Shown here one piece after another: positions 1 through 8,803 of a stretch of DNA of 64,000 nt. The stretch spans positions 248,001 through 312,000 of the forward strand of contig NZ_JAIMCB010000002.1 of NCBI RefSeq assembly GCF_025499425.1. The letters are read 5' to 3'. Source of the stretch: Acidiferrimicrobium sp. IK. Its GTDB lineage: Bacteria; Actinomycetota; Acidimicrobiia; Acidimicrobiales; Palsa-688. The notes under the pieces are model-generated. The model searched no databases and had not been told where the DNA came from. It was given only the letters and a program-made list of their open reading frames with translations. The position numbers and the translations under genes were made by a program. Positions within the stretch are counted from its first letter, which is position 1. The number at the start of each line of letters is the position of its first letter.

Positions 1-198
1 GTCGCGTTCTCGGATCGAGTCCATCTGGTGGATGCGCACCCCGTCGAGGCGCTCCGCGTTGGCCTCCAGGGCGTCGATGACGGTATGCGGCTCGCCGTGG
101 TGAAGCGGGACGATCAGGTCCGCGCCGGGGCCGATGTGATCCAGCACGGCCTCCGGTTGATCTGGCTGTTCCAGCCTGCGGGTGTGCCTCGAGGTCAT
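1..198 (-). CDS. Acetyl-CoA hydrolase/transferase-family protein, N-terminal fragment
   Basis: The first 66 codons of a leftward gene that runs off the window edge. The translation contains VPLHHGEPHTVIDALEAN and ends near LDGVRIHQM, which resembles the N-terminus of acetyl-CoA hydrolase/4-hydroxybutyrate CoA-transferase family proteins, cytosolic enzymes that move CoA between short acids. The ATG at 198 is preferred because AGGGA lies seven bases upstream; an in-frame ATG at 237 has no ribosome site. Only the family can be proposed: the catalytic glutamate region is outside the window. Confidence 0.6.
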   Translation of the reverse strand, partial: MTSRHTRRLEQPDQPEAVLDHIGPGADLIVPLHHGEPHTVIDALEANAERLDGVRIHQMDSIRERD

Positions 199-346
199 GA
201 TGCGATCCCTGATCGGTGGTGGCGTGGGAACGCTCATGCTTGCACGTCGCCGCGCCGCTGTCGGTCGGCGGTGTCCGGGCCGTGACGGTGAGGGCAACCG
301 CAGGCGAACACTGTCCCGTTGCTGACGCCCCGAGGCGGCGGCGGGC

Positions 347-358
347 TACGGTCACGCC
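347..358 (+). promoter_or_regulatory. Leaderless -10 box for the metallophosphoesterase gene
   Basis: TACGGT at 347-352 fits TANNNT and sits six bases before the GTG at 359, so transcription should begin at or next to the start codon. No Shine-Dalgarno sequence is present. No clear -35 box is visible. Confidence 0.5.
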
Positions 359-1189
359 GTGGCCCGCGTGACCGTGGTCTCCGACACCCACCTCTCCCCT
401 GCGGCTCCCGAGGCGCTGCTCAGCTGGGACGCCGTCGTAGACCATGTCGGCTCGTTGCGACCGGACCTGGTCATCCACGCCGGCGACGTGACCCTCGACG
501 GCGCCAACGATCCAAGCGAGCTGGCCGCCGCCCGCGACCAACTCGACCGGCTCGCGGTCCCGTGGCTGGCGGTGCCGGGCAACCACGACACCGGTGACAC
601 ACCGCCGACTGAGGGCGGCAGGGACGTGCCCATCGACGCCGACCGCCGCGCCCGCTGGGTCGACGCGCTCGGCCCCGACTGGTGGTGTGCGACCACAGGC
701 GGGTGGACGATCGTGGCGCTCGACGGCCAGCTGCTCGGGTCCGGCCTCGACGACGAGCAGCTGCAATGGCGGTGGGTGGAGGAAACCGTGGCCGGCCTCG
801 ACCCGACCCGACCTTTGCTGCTGGTCATGCACAAGCCGATGGCGACCACTGCGGAGGAGCGGGCAGAGGGGTCGAGACGGCGCTTCGCGCCTGAACCGGC
901 GACCCGGCGGCTGGACCAGCTGACCGTCGGCCACAACCTGAGGGCGGTGCTCAGCGGTCACGTCCACCAGCATCGGCTGGCGGAGCGGGGCGGCGTCGCT
1001 CAGGTGTGGGCGCCCACCACCTGGGCGGTGCTCCCCGACAGCCACCAGCCCCTCTACGGAGAGAAGCGCTGCGGGGTGCTGTCCTTGTCGCTCGAAGCCG
1101 ACGGCACCTTCGACGTGGCCGCCGTCGAGCCCGACGGGCTGGCCCAGCGGGTGCTCGGCTCAGACCTGGTCGACCCCTACCACCGCTGA
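359..1189 (+). CDS. Metallophosphoesterase (calcineurin-like phosphatase)
   Basis: A 276-residue cytosolic protein with the complete metal-binding motif set of the calcineurin-like phosphoesterase fold: SDTH (Asp9, His11), AGDV (Asp43), GNHD (Asn75, His76), a MHKP segment in the middle and GHVH near the C-terminus. These residues bind two metal ions and hydrolyse phosphomono- or diesters. The physiological substrate cannot be told from sequence; relatives include cAMP phosphodiesterases and general phosphatases. The GTG start at 359 is chosen because the catalytic fold begins at residue 3 and a -10-like box lies six bases upstream. It is divergent from the fragment at the window edge and convergent with the next gene. 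Confidence 0.9.
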   Translation: MARVTVVSDTHLSPAAPEALLSWDAVVDHVGSLRPDLVIHAGDVTLDGANDPSELAAARDQLDRLAVPWLAVPGNHDTGDTPPTEGGRDVPIDADRRARWVDALGPDWWCATTGGWTIVALDGQLLGSGLDDEQLQWRWVEETVAGLDPTRPLLLVMHKPMATTAEERAEGSRRRFAPEPATRRLDQLTVGHNLRAVLSGHVHQHRLAERGGVAQVWAPTTWAVLPDSHQPLYGEKRCGVLSLSLEADGTFDVAAVEPDGLAQRVLGSDLVDPYHR

Positions 1190-1215
1190 CCGCCGGACCA
1201 CGAAGGGGCGGCCGT

Positions 1216-1776
1216 TCAGCCGACCCGGCGCATCCGGTTGCTGTCGGTGTGAGACACCAGGTCGTCGACCCGGGCGTGCTCGATCGTCGAGGTCTCGTCG
1301 TAGGACCACGTACCGTCGTCGTGGACGGTGACGGTCACCTCGTAGGTGCTGGTCCGGGCCTTCTCCGCCAGGAACGGGTTGGACAGGATGCCGAAGATCT
1401 CCGACCCGCAGTCGGCGCGCATCACCATCCTGGTCGAGGCGGGGTCGGCCGGCCCCCCGGCCATGACCGCGGACCCGCGGGGGATCATGAACGACCTCAT
1501 GACCACGCCGTCCGCGGCGTCCCACAGCCAGTACCCGACCTCGGTGTGGAACGGGTTCTCCTCGTCGCCTCTCCACGCCGCGGTGCGGTAGTCGAGGCCG
1601 TAGAGGCTCTGGGTGCCGTTCTCCACCGGGCCGAACGGCTTCATCGTCGTCTTCTCGCGGTAGGGCGTCTCGTGGATCGTGCCCCGCTCGTTGGAGAACG
1701 ACACGTCGAGGCCCTCGTCGCCCTCCCACTCACCGATCAGCGCGGCCAGGGGTCCCCATGCATCGAGTTCGCTCAC
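1216..1776 (-). CDS. Nitrobindin-like heme-binding beta-barrel protein
   Basis: A 186-residue protein of the small beta-barrel family related to nitrobindin (formerly DUF1794/FABP-like). Visible hallmarks are the N-terminal LIGEWEG, the central EVGYWLWDAADG strand and a C-terminal SHTDSNRMRR segment whose histidine aligns with the heme-ligating histidine of nitrobindins. Heme or nitric-oxide chemistry is known for the family but is inference here. The gene lies 10 bases after menD on the same strand, so it may be cotranscribed, yet a TANNNT box seven bases before its GTG start suggests its own promoter as well. No signal peptide. Confidence 0.7.
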   Translation of the reverse strand: MSELDAWGPLAALIGEWEGDEGLDVSFSNERGTIHETPYREKTTMKPFGPVENGTQSLYGLDYRTAAWRGDEENPFHTEVGYWLWDAADGVVMRSFMIPRGSAVMAGGPADPASTRMVMRADCGSEIFGILSNPFLAEKARTSTYEVTVTVHDDGTWSYDETSTIEHARVDDLVSHTDSNRMRRVG

Positions 1777-1789
1777 AGCAGCGACGCTA
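1777..1789 (-). promoter_or_regulatory. Leaderless -10 box for the nitrobindin-like gene
   Basis: On the minus strand TAGCGT (1784-1789) lies seven bases before the GTG at 1776. The box overlaps the menD stop codon, giving the nitrobindin-like gene a possible internal promoter. Confidence 0.45.
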
Positions 1790-3517
1790 CTTGGCGGCGA
1801 ACTCCTCGTTCAGCGCTTCGATCACCGCCGCGTTGACCCGATCGTGGATCTCGACGTTGGTCTGCCGGTCGGTGCGGGCCACCACCACCCGAAGCCCGGG
1901 GCCCGGCCGGGCGGCCGCCGCTTCGAGCGCGTCGAGATCCCCGACCTCCTCCGCGTCCACCCCGTAGCTGCGGGCCAGCGCCACTAGGTCCAGGCCGTGG
2001 GGGGTACCCCAGTAGGCCTCGAAGCGTTCGGGGGCGAGCGCGGCGGCCTGAGGCAAGAACGAGAAGATCCCGCCGCCTTGGTTGTCCACCACGATCAGGG
2101 TGCACTCGACGGGGCGCCGAGCGGCCCACAGCAACGCGCCGGCGTCGTAGACGAAAGCCAGATCGCCGAGCAGGCCGACCGTTGGCGCCCCCGACAGGGC
2201 CACGCCGATGGCCGTCGACACGACACCGTCGATCCCGTTGGCTCCGCGGTTCGAGTGGACCCGCACGCCGGCGCGGGGCCGGCCGAACCACTCGAGATCC
2301 CGGATGGGCATCGACGAGGACGCCACCACCACCGAGCCTTCGGGCACCGCCCGCAGCACCCGGCGGGCGATGCCCGGCTCGCTCAGCGCCGGCCCGGGCA
2401 GGGCGCCGTCGATGGCCTTCTGGGCGGCGGCTTCGGCCCTCCCCCATCGGGCCGCCCACCGGCTGGCGACGTGGCCGCCGTCGCCGGCCCGGGCCAGCAG
2501 CGCCCGGCACACCCCGACCGGATCGGCGGCGATCACATGGGTTACCCGCTGGTCGGGGTCGGACCATCGACCGGTCGGGTCGACGAGCACGTCGACCAGC
2601 TCCGGGCGGGGCCGGGCCAGCCACTGGGCGAGAACCTTGGACGCCCACGGACGGCCCAGGCGAAGCACCGCGGTCGGTTCCCACCCGGCGACCGGGCCGC
2701 CTCGGAGCAGGGCGTCGGCGGCGGCCACCACCCGCTGGTGCGGGACGCGCACCCCCGAGCGGGGGTCGGCCAGGACCGGCCAGCCGAGGGCCGAGGCGAC
2801 GTCGAGGACCAGTTGCGGGTCCCCGGCGCCGGCGCCGGCGACGATGATGCCGCCCTCGGCGCGGCGCATCACGAGCGACCCGAGGACCGCAGCGTCGACG
2901 GCGCTGGGCACCGGGCGGGAGCCGACGGTCCAACGGTCGCGGCCGTCTCGTGGTGGGGCCAGCGCCGGGTCGGGCTGGCCGAGGAGCGGTTCCCTGAAAG
3001 CCAAGTTGAGGTGCACCGGCCCCGGACCGAGCGGGCCGTCGGTGGCCACCGCGACCGCTCGCACGGCCAGCGCCCTCCACGTGTGGGCGGTGGCTGCGAC
3101 CGGCACTCCGGGCTCCAGGGTCAAGCGGGGCGCAGCCCCGTACCCGCCGACCTGCTCCACGGTCTGGGGCGCCCCGACGTGGTGCAGCTCCGGCGGTCGG
3201 TCCGCGGTGACCGCCAGCAGCGGTACACCCGCGAGGTCAGCCTCGACCACCGCGGGGTGCAGCTCCACGGCCGCGGTCCCGCTGGTCGTCACCACCGGGG
3301 CCGGCCGTCCCGTCGCCGCGCCGAGGCCGAGCGCGACGAACCCGGCGCTGCGCTCGTCGAGGACCACGTGTACCCGCACCCGGCTGTCGGCCGCCAAGGC
3401 CACGAGCATCGGCGTCGAGCGCGACCCCGGCGCCACCACCGCGTCGGTTACGCCCGCTGCCACCCACTCATCGACCAGCACGGCGGCGAAGCTGGCCTGG
3501 ACGTCGGCGTCGGTCAT
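1787..3517 (-). CDS. menD: 2-succinyl-5-enolpyruvyl-6-hydroxy-3-cyclohexene-1-carboxylate synthase MenD
   Basis: A 576-residue thiamine-diphosphate enzyme that joins isochorismate and 2-oxoglutarate in menaquinone synthesis. The order of domains is typical: an N-terminal PYR domain with APGSRSTPM and the DERSAGF glutamate that activates ThDP, a central domain, and a C-terminal PP domain with NRGANGIDG, GLLGDLAF and DNQGGG, the Mg-ThDP binding segment. Length matches the family. The ATG at 3517 is 14 bases from the divergent menH, so the two start sites share one control region. The nitrobindin-like gene follows 10 bases downstream. Confidence 0.97.
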   Translation of the reverse strand: MTDADVQASFAAVLVDEWVAAGVTDAVVAPGSRSTPMLVALAADSRVRVHVVLDERSAGFVALGLGAATGRPAPVVTTSGTAAVELHPAVVEADLAGVPLLAVTADRPPELHHVGAPQTVEQVGGYGAAPRLTLEPGVPVAATAHTWRALAVRAVAVATDGPLGPGPVHLNLAFREPLLGQPDPALAPPRDGRDRWTVGSRPVPSAVDAAVLGSLVMRRAEGGIIVAGAGAGDPQLVLDVASALGWPVLADPRSGVRVPHQRVVAAADALLRGGPVAGWEPTAVLRLGRPWASKVLAQWLARPRPELVDVLVDPTGRWSDPDQRVTHVIAADPVGVCRALLARAGDGGHVASRWAARWGRAEAAAQKAIDGALPGPALSEPGIARRVLRAVPEGSVVVASSSMPIRDLEWFGRPRAGVRVHSNRGANGIDGVVSTAIGVALSGAPTVGLLGDLAFVYDAGALLWAARRPVECTLIVVDNQGGGIFSFLPQAAALAPERFEAYWGTPHGLDLVALARSYGVDAEEVGDLDALEAAAARPGPGLRVVVARTDRQTNVEIHDRVNAAVIEALNEEFAAK

Positions 3518-3531
3518 GGCAGGATCGTCGC

Positions 3532-4311
3532 GTGCCCGACACCGGACCGCTGCACATCGAAGAGTGGGGGGCCGGGCCGACCGTCGGGCTGGTACACGGG
3601 TTCACGCAGTCGGCGGCCTCGTGGGAGCCTGTCGCCGGCCGGCTCGCCGACCGGTGGCGCCTCGTGGCGGTGGACGCCCCCGGCCACGGGCGTTCCGCCG
3701 CAGTCAACACCGACCTCTGGGAAGGCGCCGAGCTCATCGGCGCGACGGTCGGGCCGGCCAGCTATGTCGGCTACTCGATGGGCGGGCGCCTGGCGCTGCA
3801 CCTGGCGCTGGCCCGACCCGACCTGGTCGACGCCTTGGTGCTCGTCAGCGCCACCGCCGGCATCGACGACCCCGAGGAGCGAGCCGCCCGGCGGGCTGCC
3901 GACGAACGGCTGGCGGAGCGGGTCGAGGCCGAGGGCGTCGAGGCGTTCGTGGCGTGGTGGCTGACACGGCCGCTCTTCGCCACCCTGCCCGCCGCGTCGG
4001 CGGCCATCGAAAGCCGCCTGGGGGGCAGCGCCGCCGGGCTGGCGTCGAGCCTGCGCCTGGCCGGCACCGGCACCCAGCAGCCGCTGTGGGACCGTCTGGG
4101 GGAGCTCGCGATGCCGGTGCTGGTCATCGCCGGCAGCCTGGACGGCGCCTACACCGAGCGGGCGCAGCGGCTGGCGGCGGGAATCGGCCCCGGAGCGACC
4201 CTCGAAGTGCTGGCCGGAGCCGGGCACGCCTGCCATCTGGAGCAGCCAGAGGCGTTCGCGTCGACGGTGCGTGAGTGGTTGACCGGCGTGGCGCATCCCG
4301 ACGCACGGTAG
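3532..4311 (+). CDS. menH: Alpha/beta hydrolase, probable MenH (SHCHC synthase)
   Basis: A 259-residue alpha/beta hydrolase. The nucleophile elbow is GYSMGG (Ser82), the oxyanion region is VHGFTQS, the acid lies in AGSLDGAY and the histidine in GHACHLEQPE. These features and the GYSMGGRLALHLAL signature match MenH, which removes pyruvate from the MenD product to give SHCHC. Its position, divergent from menD and convergent with menA, supports this; a broader esterase role cannot be excluded by sequence alone. The GTG at 3532 is used because CAGGAT, a near -10 box, lies six bases before it and the coding match begins at once. Confidence 0.85.
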   Translation: MPDTGPLHIEEWGAGPTVGLVHGFTQSAASWEPVAGRLADRWRLVAVDAPGHGRSAAVNTDLWEGAELIGATVGPASYVGYSMGGRLALHLALARPDLVDALVLVSATAGIDDPEERAARRAADERLAERVEAEGVEAFVAWWLTRPLFATLPAASAAIESRLGGSAAGLASSLRLAGTGTQQPLWDRLGELAMPVLVIAGSLDGAYTERAQRLAAGIGPGATLEVLAGAGHACHLEQPEAFASTVREWLTGVAHPDAR

Positions 4312-4388
4312 ATCCTGGCGGTCACAGCCCGCGAGCCCCGGCGCTAGCGCTCGGGACGCCCCGCCCCTTTCCCCACCTCCAGAGCAGG

Positions 4389-5294
4389 TCACACGGCCAG
4401 GCCGGCAGCGAGGAGCGCTCCGAGCACGAGCACCAACCGGCCGGTCGCGCCGAGCACCTCGATCAGGTCCCGGCCAGCGGCGCCGGCCAGCACCCGCCGG
4501 GCCGGCGCGACCGCGACCGGGAGGGAAAGCACGGGGAGCAGGATCCACGCGGAGCCGCCTACCAGGGCGGCCACGACCACAAAGACGTATGCGCCGGCCA
4601 GGCACGCCACGTAGAAGAGCCGGGTGGTCGGCGCGCCGAGGCGCACCGCCAAGGTCCGCTTGCCTGACATTTCGTCTCCAGCTACGTCCCGGAGATTGTT
4701 GACCACGAGCAGGGCGACAGACAGCAAGCCGACCGGCACTGCGACCACCACGGCCAGAGCCGTGACCCGTTCCAAGGAGACGTAGGCCGACCCGACGGTC
4801 GCCACCAACCCGAAGAACACGAACACGAACACCTCGCCGAGCCCGGCATAGCCGTAGGGGCGAGGGCCGCCGGTGTAGAACCACCCGGCCGCGAAGCACG
4901 CCGCGCCCACCGCCAGCAGCCACCACCCGGCCGCGGCGGCGAGGGCGACGCCGGCCACGCCGGCCACCGCGAACGCGCCGATCGCGGCCCGCTTCACCGC
5001 TCCGGCGCTGGCCATACCGGACGCCACCAGCCGAACCGGCCCGACCCGAGTGTCGTCGGTGCCTCGGATCCCGTCGCTGTAGTCGTTGGCGTAGTTGGTC
5101 GCGACCTGGATGGCGAGCGCCACGATCAGCGCTGCGGCGGCCCGCCACCAGATGACGTGACCCGCGGCGGACGCGGCCGCGGTGCCCACGATGACGGGCA
5201 CGCCAGACGCCGGGAGCGTGCGCGGCCGGGAGCCGAGGACCCATCGGTTGCCCAAAGGGCCGGGCGCCGGCCGCTGCCGGGGGGTGGACACCAT
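4389..5294 (-). CDS. menA: 1,4-dihydroxy-2-naphthoate polyprenyltransferase MenA
   Basis: A 301-residue integral membrane prenyltransferase of the UbiA superfamily that attaches the polyprenyl tail to dihydroxynaphthoate. The first aspartate-rich motif is NYANDYSDGIRGTDD, and a second polar loop has NNLRDVAGD; between them are about eight or nine hydrophobic helices. An upstream in-frame extension to 5387 exists but overlaps the menE side and lacks conservation, so the ATG at 5294 is preferred; TAGGTT lies seven bases before it. It is divergent from menE and convergent with menH, completing a four-gene men group. Confidence 0.95.
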   Translation of the reverse strand: MVSTPRQRPAPGPLGNRWVLGSRPRTLPASGVPVIVGTAAASAAGHVIWWRAAAALIVALAIQVATNYANDYSDGIRGTDDTRVGPVRLVASGMASAGAVKRAAIGAFAVAGVAGVALAAAAGWWLLAVGAACFAAGWFYTGGPRPYGYAGLGEVFVFVFFGLVATVGSAYVSLERVTALAVVVAVPVGLLSVALLVVNNLRDVAGDEMSGKRTLAVRLGAPTTRLFYVACLAGAYVFVVVAALVGGSAWILLPVLSLPVAVAPARRVLAGAAGRDLIEVLGATGRLVLVLGALLAAGLAV

Positions 5295-5307
5295 GGGCCG
5301 GAACCTA
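5295..5307 (-). promoter_or_regulatory. Leaderless -10 box for menA
   Basis: Minus-strand TAGGTT (5302-5307) is seven bases before the ATG at 5294. The same hexamer is found at this spacing before fbiC and the YyaL-like gene. Confidence 0.5.
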
Positions 5308-5423
5308 CCGGGCGGCCGCCGGTACGTGCAGCCTTTGGGCGGCCAGGGATGCGGCCGGCGGCGCCGGTCCGGCACCTCGAGGCGCACCGCGGCCAGGCCG
5401 GGCGCGAGCGGCAGACTGGCCCG

Positions 5424-6572
<1,149 letters not shown>

Positions 6573-6644
6573 GTTGGGTCCGGGTTCGCTTGCAACCCCT
6601 TCGCACAGATCCCCGCACTACGCATCGCAGAACGGAGCACATCG

Positions 6645-7619
6645 ATGGAGTACCGCCGTCTCGGTCCCGCCGGCCTGAAGGTCAGCTTGTTGTCATTCGG
6701 CTCGTGGGTGACCTTCGGGCCCCAGCTGAAAGGCGACTTGGTCCTCGACTGCCTGGCCGCGGCCCGCGACGCGGGAGTCAACTTCTTCGACAATGCCGAG
6801 GCCTACGCCGGGGGCGAATCGGAGCGGATCATGGGCCAGGCCTTCGCGGAGATGGGATGGCCCCGCCACAGCTACGTCGTGTCGACCAAGCTGTTCTGGG
6901 GCTTGGAGGAGGGCGTGGTCAACATGAAGAACACGCTCAACCGCAAGTACTTGATGCACGCCATTGACGGGTCCCTGGAGCGGTTCGGTCTGGACTTCGT
7001 GGACCTGCTGTTTTGCCACCGTCCCGACCCCGAGACGCCGATCGAGGAGACGGTGTGGGCCATGTCCGACATCGTCTCCAGCGGCAAGGCTCTCTACTGG
7101 GGGACGTCGGAGTGGTCCGCCGACGAGATCCGGGCCGCGTGGGATGTGGCCGAGCGCCACCACCTTCACAAGCCGGTCATGGAGCAGCCGCAATACAACA
7201 TGCTGGCCCGCCGGAAGGTCGAGAGGGAGTACGCCCGCCTCTACGACGACATCGGCCTCGGGCTCACCACCTGGAGCCCCCTGGCGTCGGGGCTGCTGTC
7301 AGGCAAGTACATCGACGGCATCCCCGAGGGATCGAGGGGCGCCCTGCCCGGCTACGAGTGGCTGCGCAAGAGCCTGACCAACCCCGAGAGTACCTCGGCG
7401 ATGAAGGACCTGAAGGCCGTCGCCGACGGCCTGGACTGCACGATGTCGCAGCTGGCGCTGGCCTGGTGCGCCCGCAACCCGCGGGTGTCGACGGTCATCA
7501 CCGGCGCCAGCCGGGTGGAGCAGGTCCGCGAGAACATGGAGGCCCTCGACGTGCTGGCGCTGCTGAGCGATGATGTCGTCGCTCGTATCGACGAGATCAC
7601 CAAGCCGCTGGCCCACTGA
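6645..7619 (+). CDS. Aldo/keto reductase (voltage-gated potassium channel beta-subunit type)
   Basis: A 324-residue NADPH-dependent aldo/keto reductase. The catalytic tetrad is visible: Asp49 and Tyr54 in [11 protein letters not shown], Lys82 in VVSTKLFWG, and His125 in LLFCHRPDP. The N-terminus [14 protein letters not shown] and the C-terminal [12 protein letters not shown] cofactor segment place it with the channel-beta-like group, which includes YghZ- and oxidoreductase-type enzymes acting on aldehydes. No substrate is implied by neighbours: menE ends 72 bases upstream and an unrelated hydrolase converges downstream. The ATG at 6645 starts the conserved first strand. Confidence 0.93.
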   Translation: MEYRRLGPAGLKVSLLSFGSWVTFGPQLKGDLVLDCLAAARDAGVNFFDNAEAYAGGESERIMGQAFAEMGWPRHSYVVSTKLFWGLEEGVVNMKNTLNRKYLMHAIDGSLERFGLDFVDLLFCHRPDPETPIEETVWAMSDIVSSGKALYWGTSEWSADEIRAAWDVAERHHLHKPVMEQPQYNMLARRKVEREYARLYDDIGLGLTTWSPLASGLLSGKYIDGIPEGSRGALPGYEWLRKSLTNPESTSAMKDLKAVADGLDCTMSQLALAWCARNPRVSTVITGASRVEQVRENMEALDVLALLSDDVVARIDEITKPLAH

Positions 7620-7703
7620 GCGCGGCTCGCTGCGCGGGGCGCACCGGACCGGGCGTCACTACGGCGTCCCTGATCACGACTCCGCCGTGGCGCCCAAAGC
7701 CTC

Positions 7704-7745
7704 CCGGCTCGGTCCCTCCCGGCTCGCCCTCCGGCTCGGTCCCTC
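7704..7745 (+). repeat. Short direct repeat between convergent genes
   Basis: The 15-mer CCGGCTCGGTCCCTC occurs at 7704-7718 and again at 7731-7745, with a partial copy between. It lies in the 132-bp gap between the convergent reductase and hydrolase genes. No function is evident. Confidence 0.6.
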
Positions 7746-7751
7746 TGCGCG

Positions 7752-8720
7752 TCAGGCCAGTGACGAAAGGAACCCGACCAGCAGCTCGTTGACCTCCGCA
7801 GGCCGCTCCTGCTGCACCCAGTGACCGCAGCCGGCGAGGACGTGGCTGCCTCGAAGCCCCGGCAGGGTCTGGGGGTAGCGGTCGATGGCCCGCTGACCCC
7901 ACCGGGTGGGGCCGTCGAGCTCGCCGCCGATGAACAGCGACGGCTGGGTAATCGGCGCCCGGTACCACGCCGACAGGTCCTCCCAGTCCCGGTCGACGTT
8001 GCGGTAACGGTTGAGCGCGCCGGCGAACCCGGAGTACTCGAACTCCGCGGTGTACACGTCGAGGTCGGCGTCGCTCAGCCACGACGGCATCACCTCGGGA
8101 TACACGAAGCGGTCCTTGAGCTGGCCGCCCGGGCGGACGGTGGTGATCGTCCCGCCGTCGGGGGCCCGCACCGCTTCACCTGAGGCCGCCACGTAGAACC
8201 CGAGCAGCCATGACCTGATGTCCGGCTCGATCTCGGCTTCTGCCCGACCCGGCTGCTGGAAGTACATGATGTAGAACTCTTCGTCGCCTCCCATGGAGGT
8301 GAACGACGCCGTCGGGAGGCCGTCGCCCCTGGGGGCGTAGGGGACGCTGAGGAGGGCCACGGCCGGGAACCGGTCGGGGCGCAGCAGGGCGGTGTTGGCC
8401 GCGATCGGCGACCCCCAGTCGTGGCCGACGACGACGGCGGTGTCGACGCCCAGCGCGTCGAGGACTGCGACGTTGTCGCCCACGTGCTGGGTCATCCGGT
8501 AGGCGTCGACTGCTGCCGGAGTCGACGAGCGGCCGTAGCCGCGCACGTCGATGGCGATGGCCCGGTACCCGGCAGCGGCCAGGGCCGGCAGTTGATGGCG
8601 CCACGAGTACCAGGATTCGGGGAAGCCGTGGACCAGCAGCACCGCCGGTCCGGCCCCCTCCTCCACGAGATGTATCCGGATGCCGTTGGCTGTGACGACA
8701 CGGTGGTTGGGGGTCGGCAT
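7752..8720 (-). CDS. Alpha/beta hydrolase, epoxide-hydrolase-like
   Basis: A 322-residue alpha/beta hydrolase. HGFPESWYSW carries the oxyanion-hole residues, Asp101 in VGHDWGS is the nucleophile expected of epoxide hydrolases and haloalkane dehalogenases, and GCGHWVQQERP holds the catalytic histidine. The lid contains EYSGFAGALNRYRN, a segment where epoxide hydrolases place ring-opening tyrosines, so epoxide hydrolase is the better guess. Both product and substrate remain unknown. The open frame reaches a TTG at 8741, but the ATG at 8720 begins the conserved sequence and avoids closer overlap with the divergent gene. Confidence 0.88.
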   Translation of the reverse strand: MPTPNHRVVTANGIRIHLVEEGAGPAVLLVHGFPESWYSWRHQLPALAAAGYRAIAIDVRGYGRSSTPAAVDAYRMTQHVGDNVAVLDALGVDTAVVVGHDWGSPIAANTALLRPDRFPAVALLSVPYAPRGDGLPTASFTSMGGDEEFYIMYFQQPGRAEAEIEPDIRSWLLGFYVAASGEAVRAPDGGTITTVRPGGQLKDRFVYPEVMPSWLSDADLDVYTAEFEYSGFAGALNRYRNVDRDWEDLSAWYRAPITQPSLFIGGELDGPTRWGQRAIDRYPQTLPGLRGSHVLAGCGHWVQQERPAEVNELLVGFLSSLA

Positions 8721-8803
8721 GCCCGTCAGTGTTGCACCCAAGTCCCATGGAGTTCCCAGGATCGCCCCCGGCGCCTCAGAGCTTCGACCCCCACGATGGC
8801 GCC

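Noticed and set aside
28..285. 85-residue rightward frame at the window start
   Set aside because: It is antisense to the CoA-transferase-like fragment, which has recognisable family sequence and a ribosome site.
1773..3080. 435-residue leftward frame inside menD
   Set aside because: Arg/Pro/Gly-rich shadow of menD in another frame; no family sequence.
4341..4350. GCGCTAGCGC palindrome after menH, considered as terminator
   Set aside because: A centred 10-bp palindrome cannot form a stable hairpin loop and flanks do not extend the pairing.
3514..5244. 576-residue leftward frame across menH and menA
   Set aside because: Same-strand shadow of menA and antisense of menH; composition is Arg/Gly/Pro noise.
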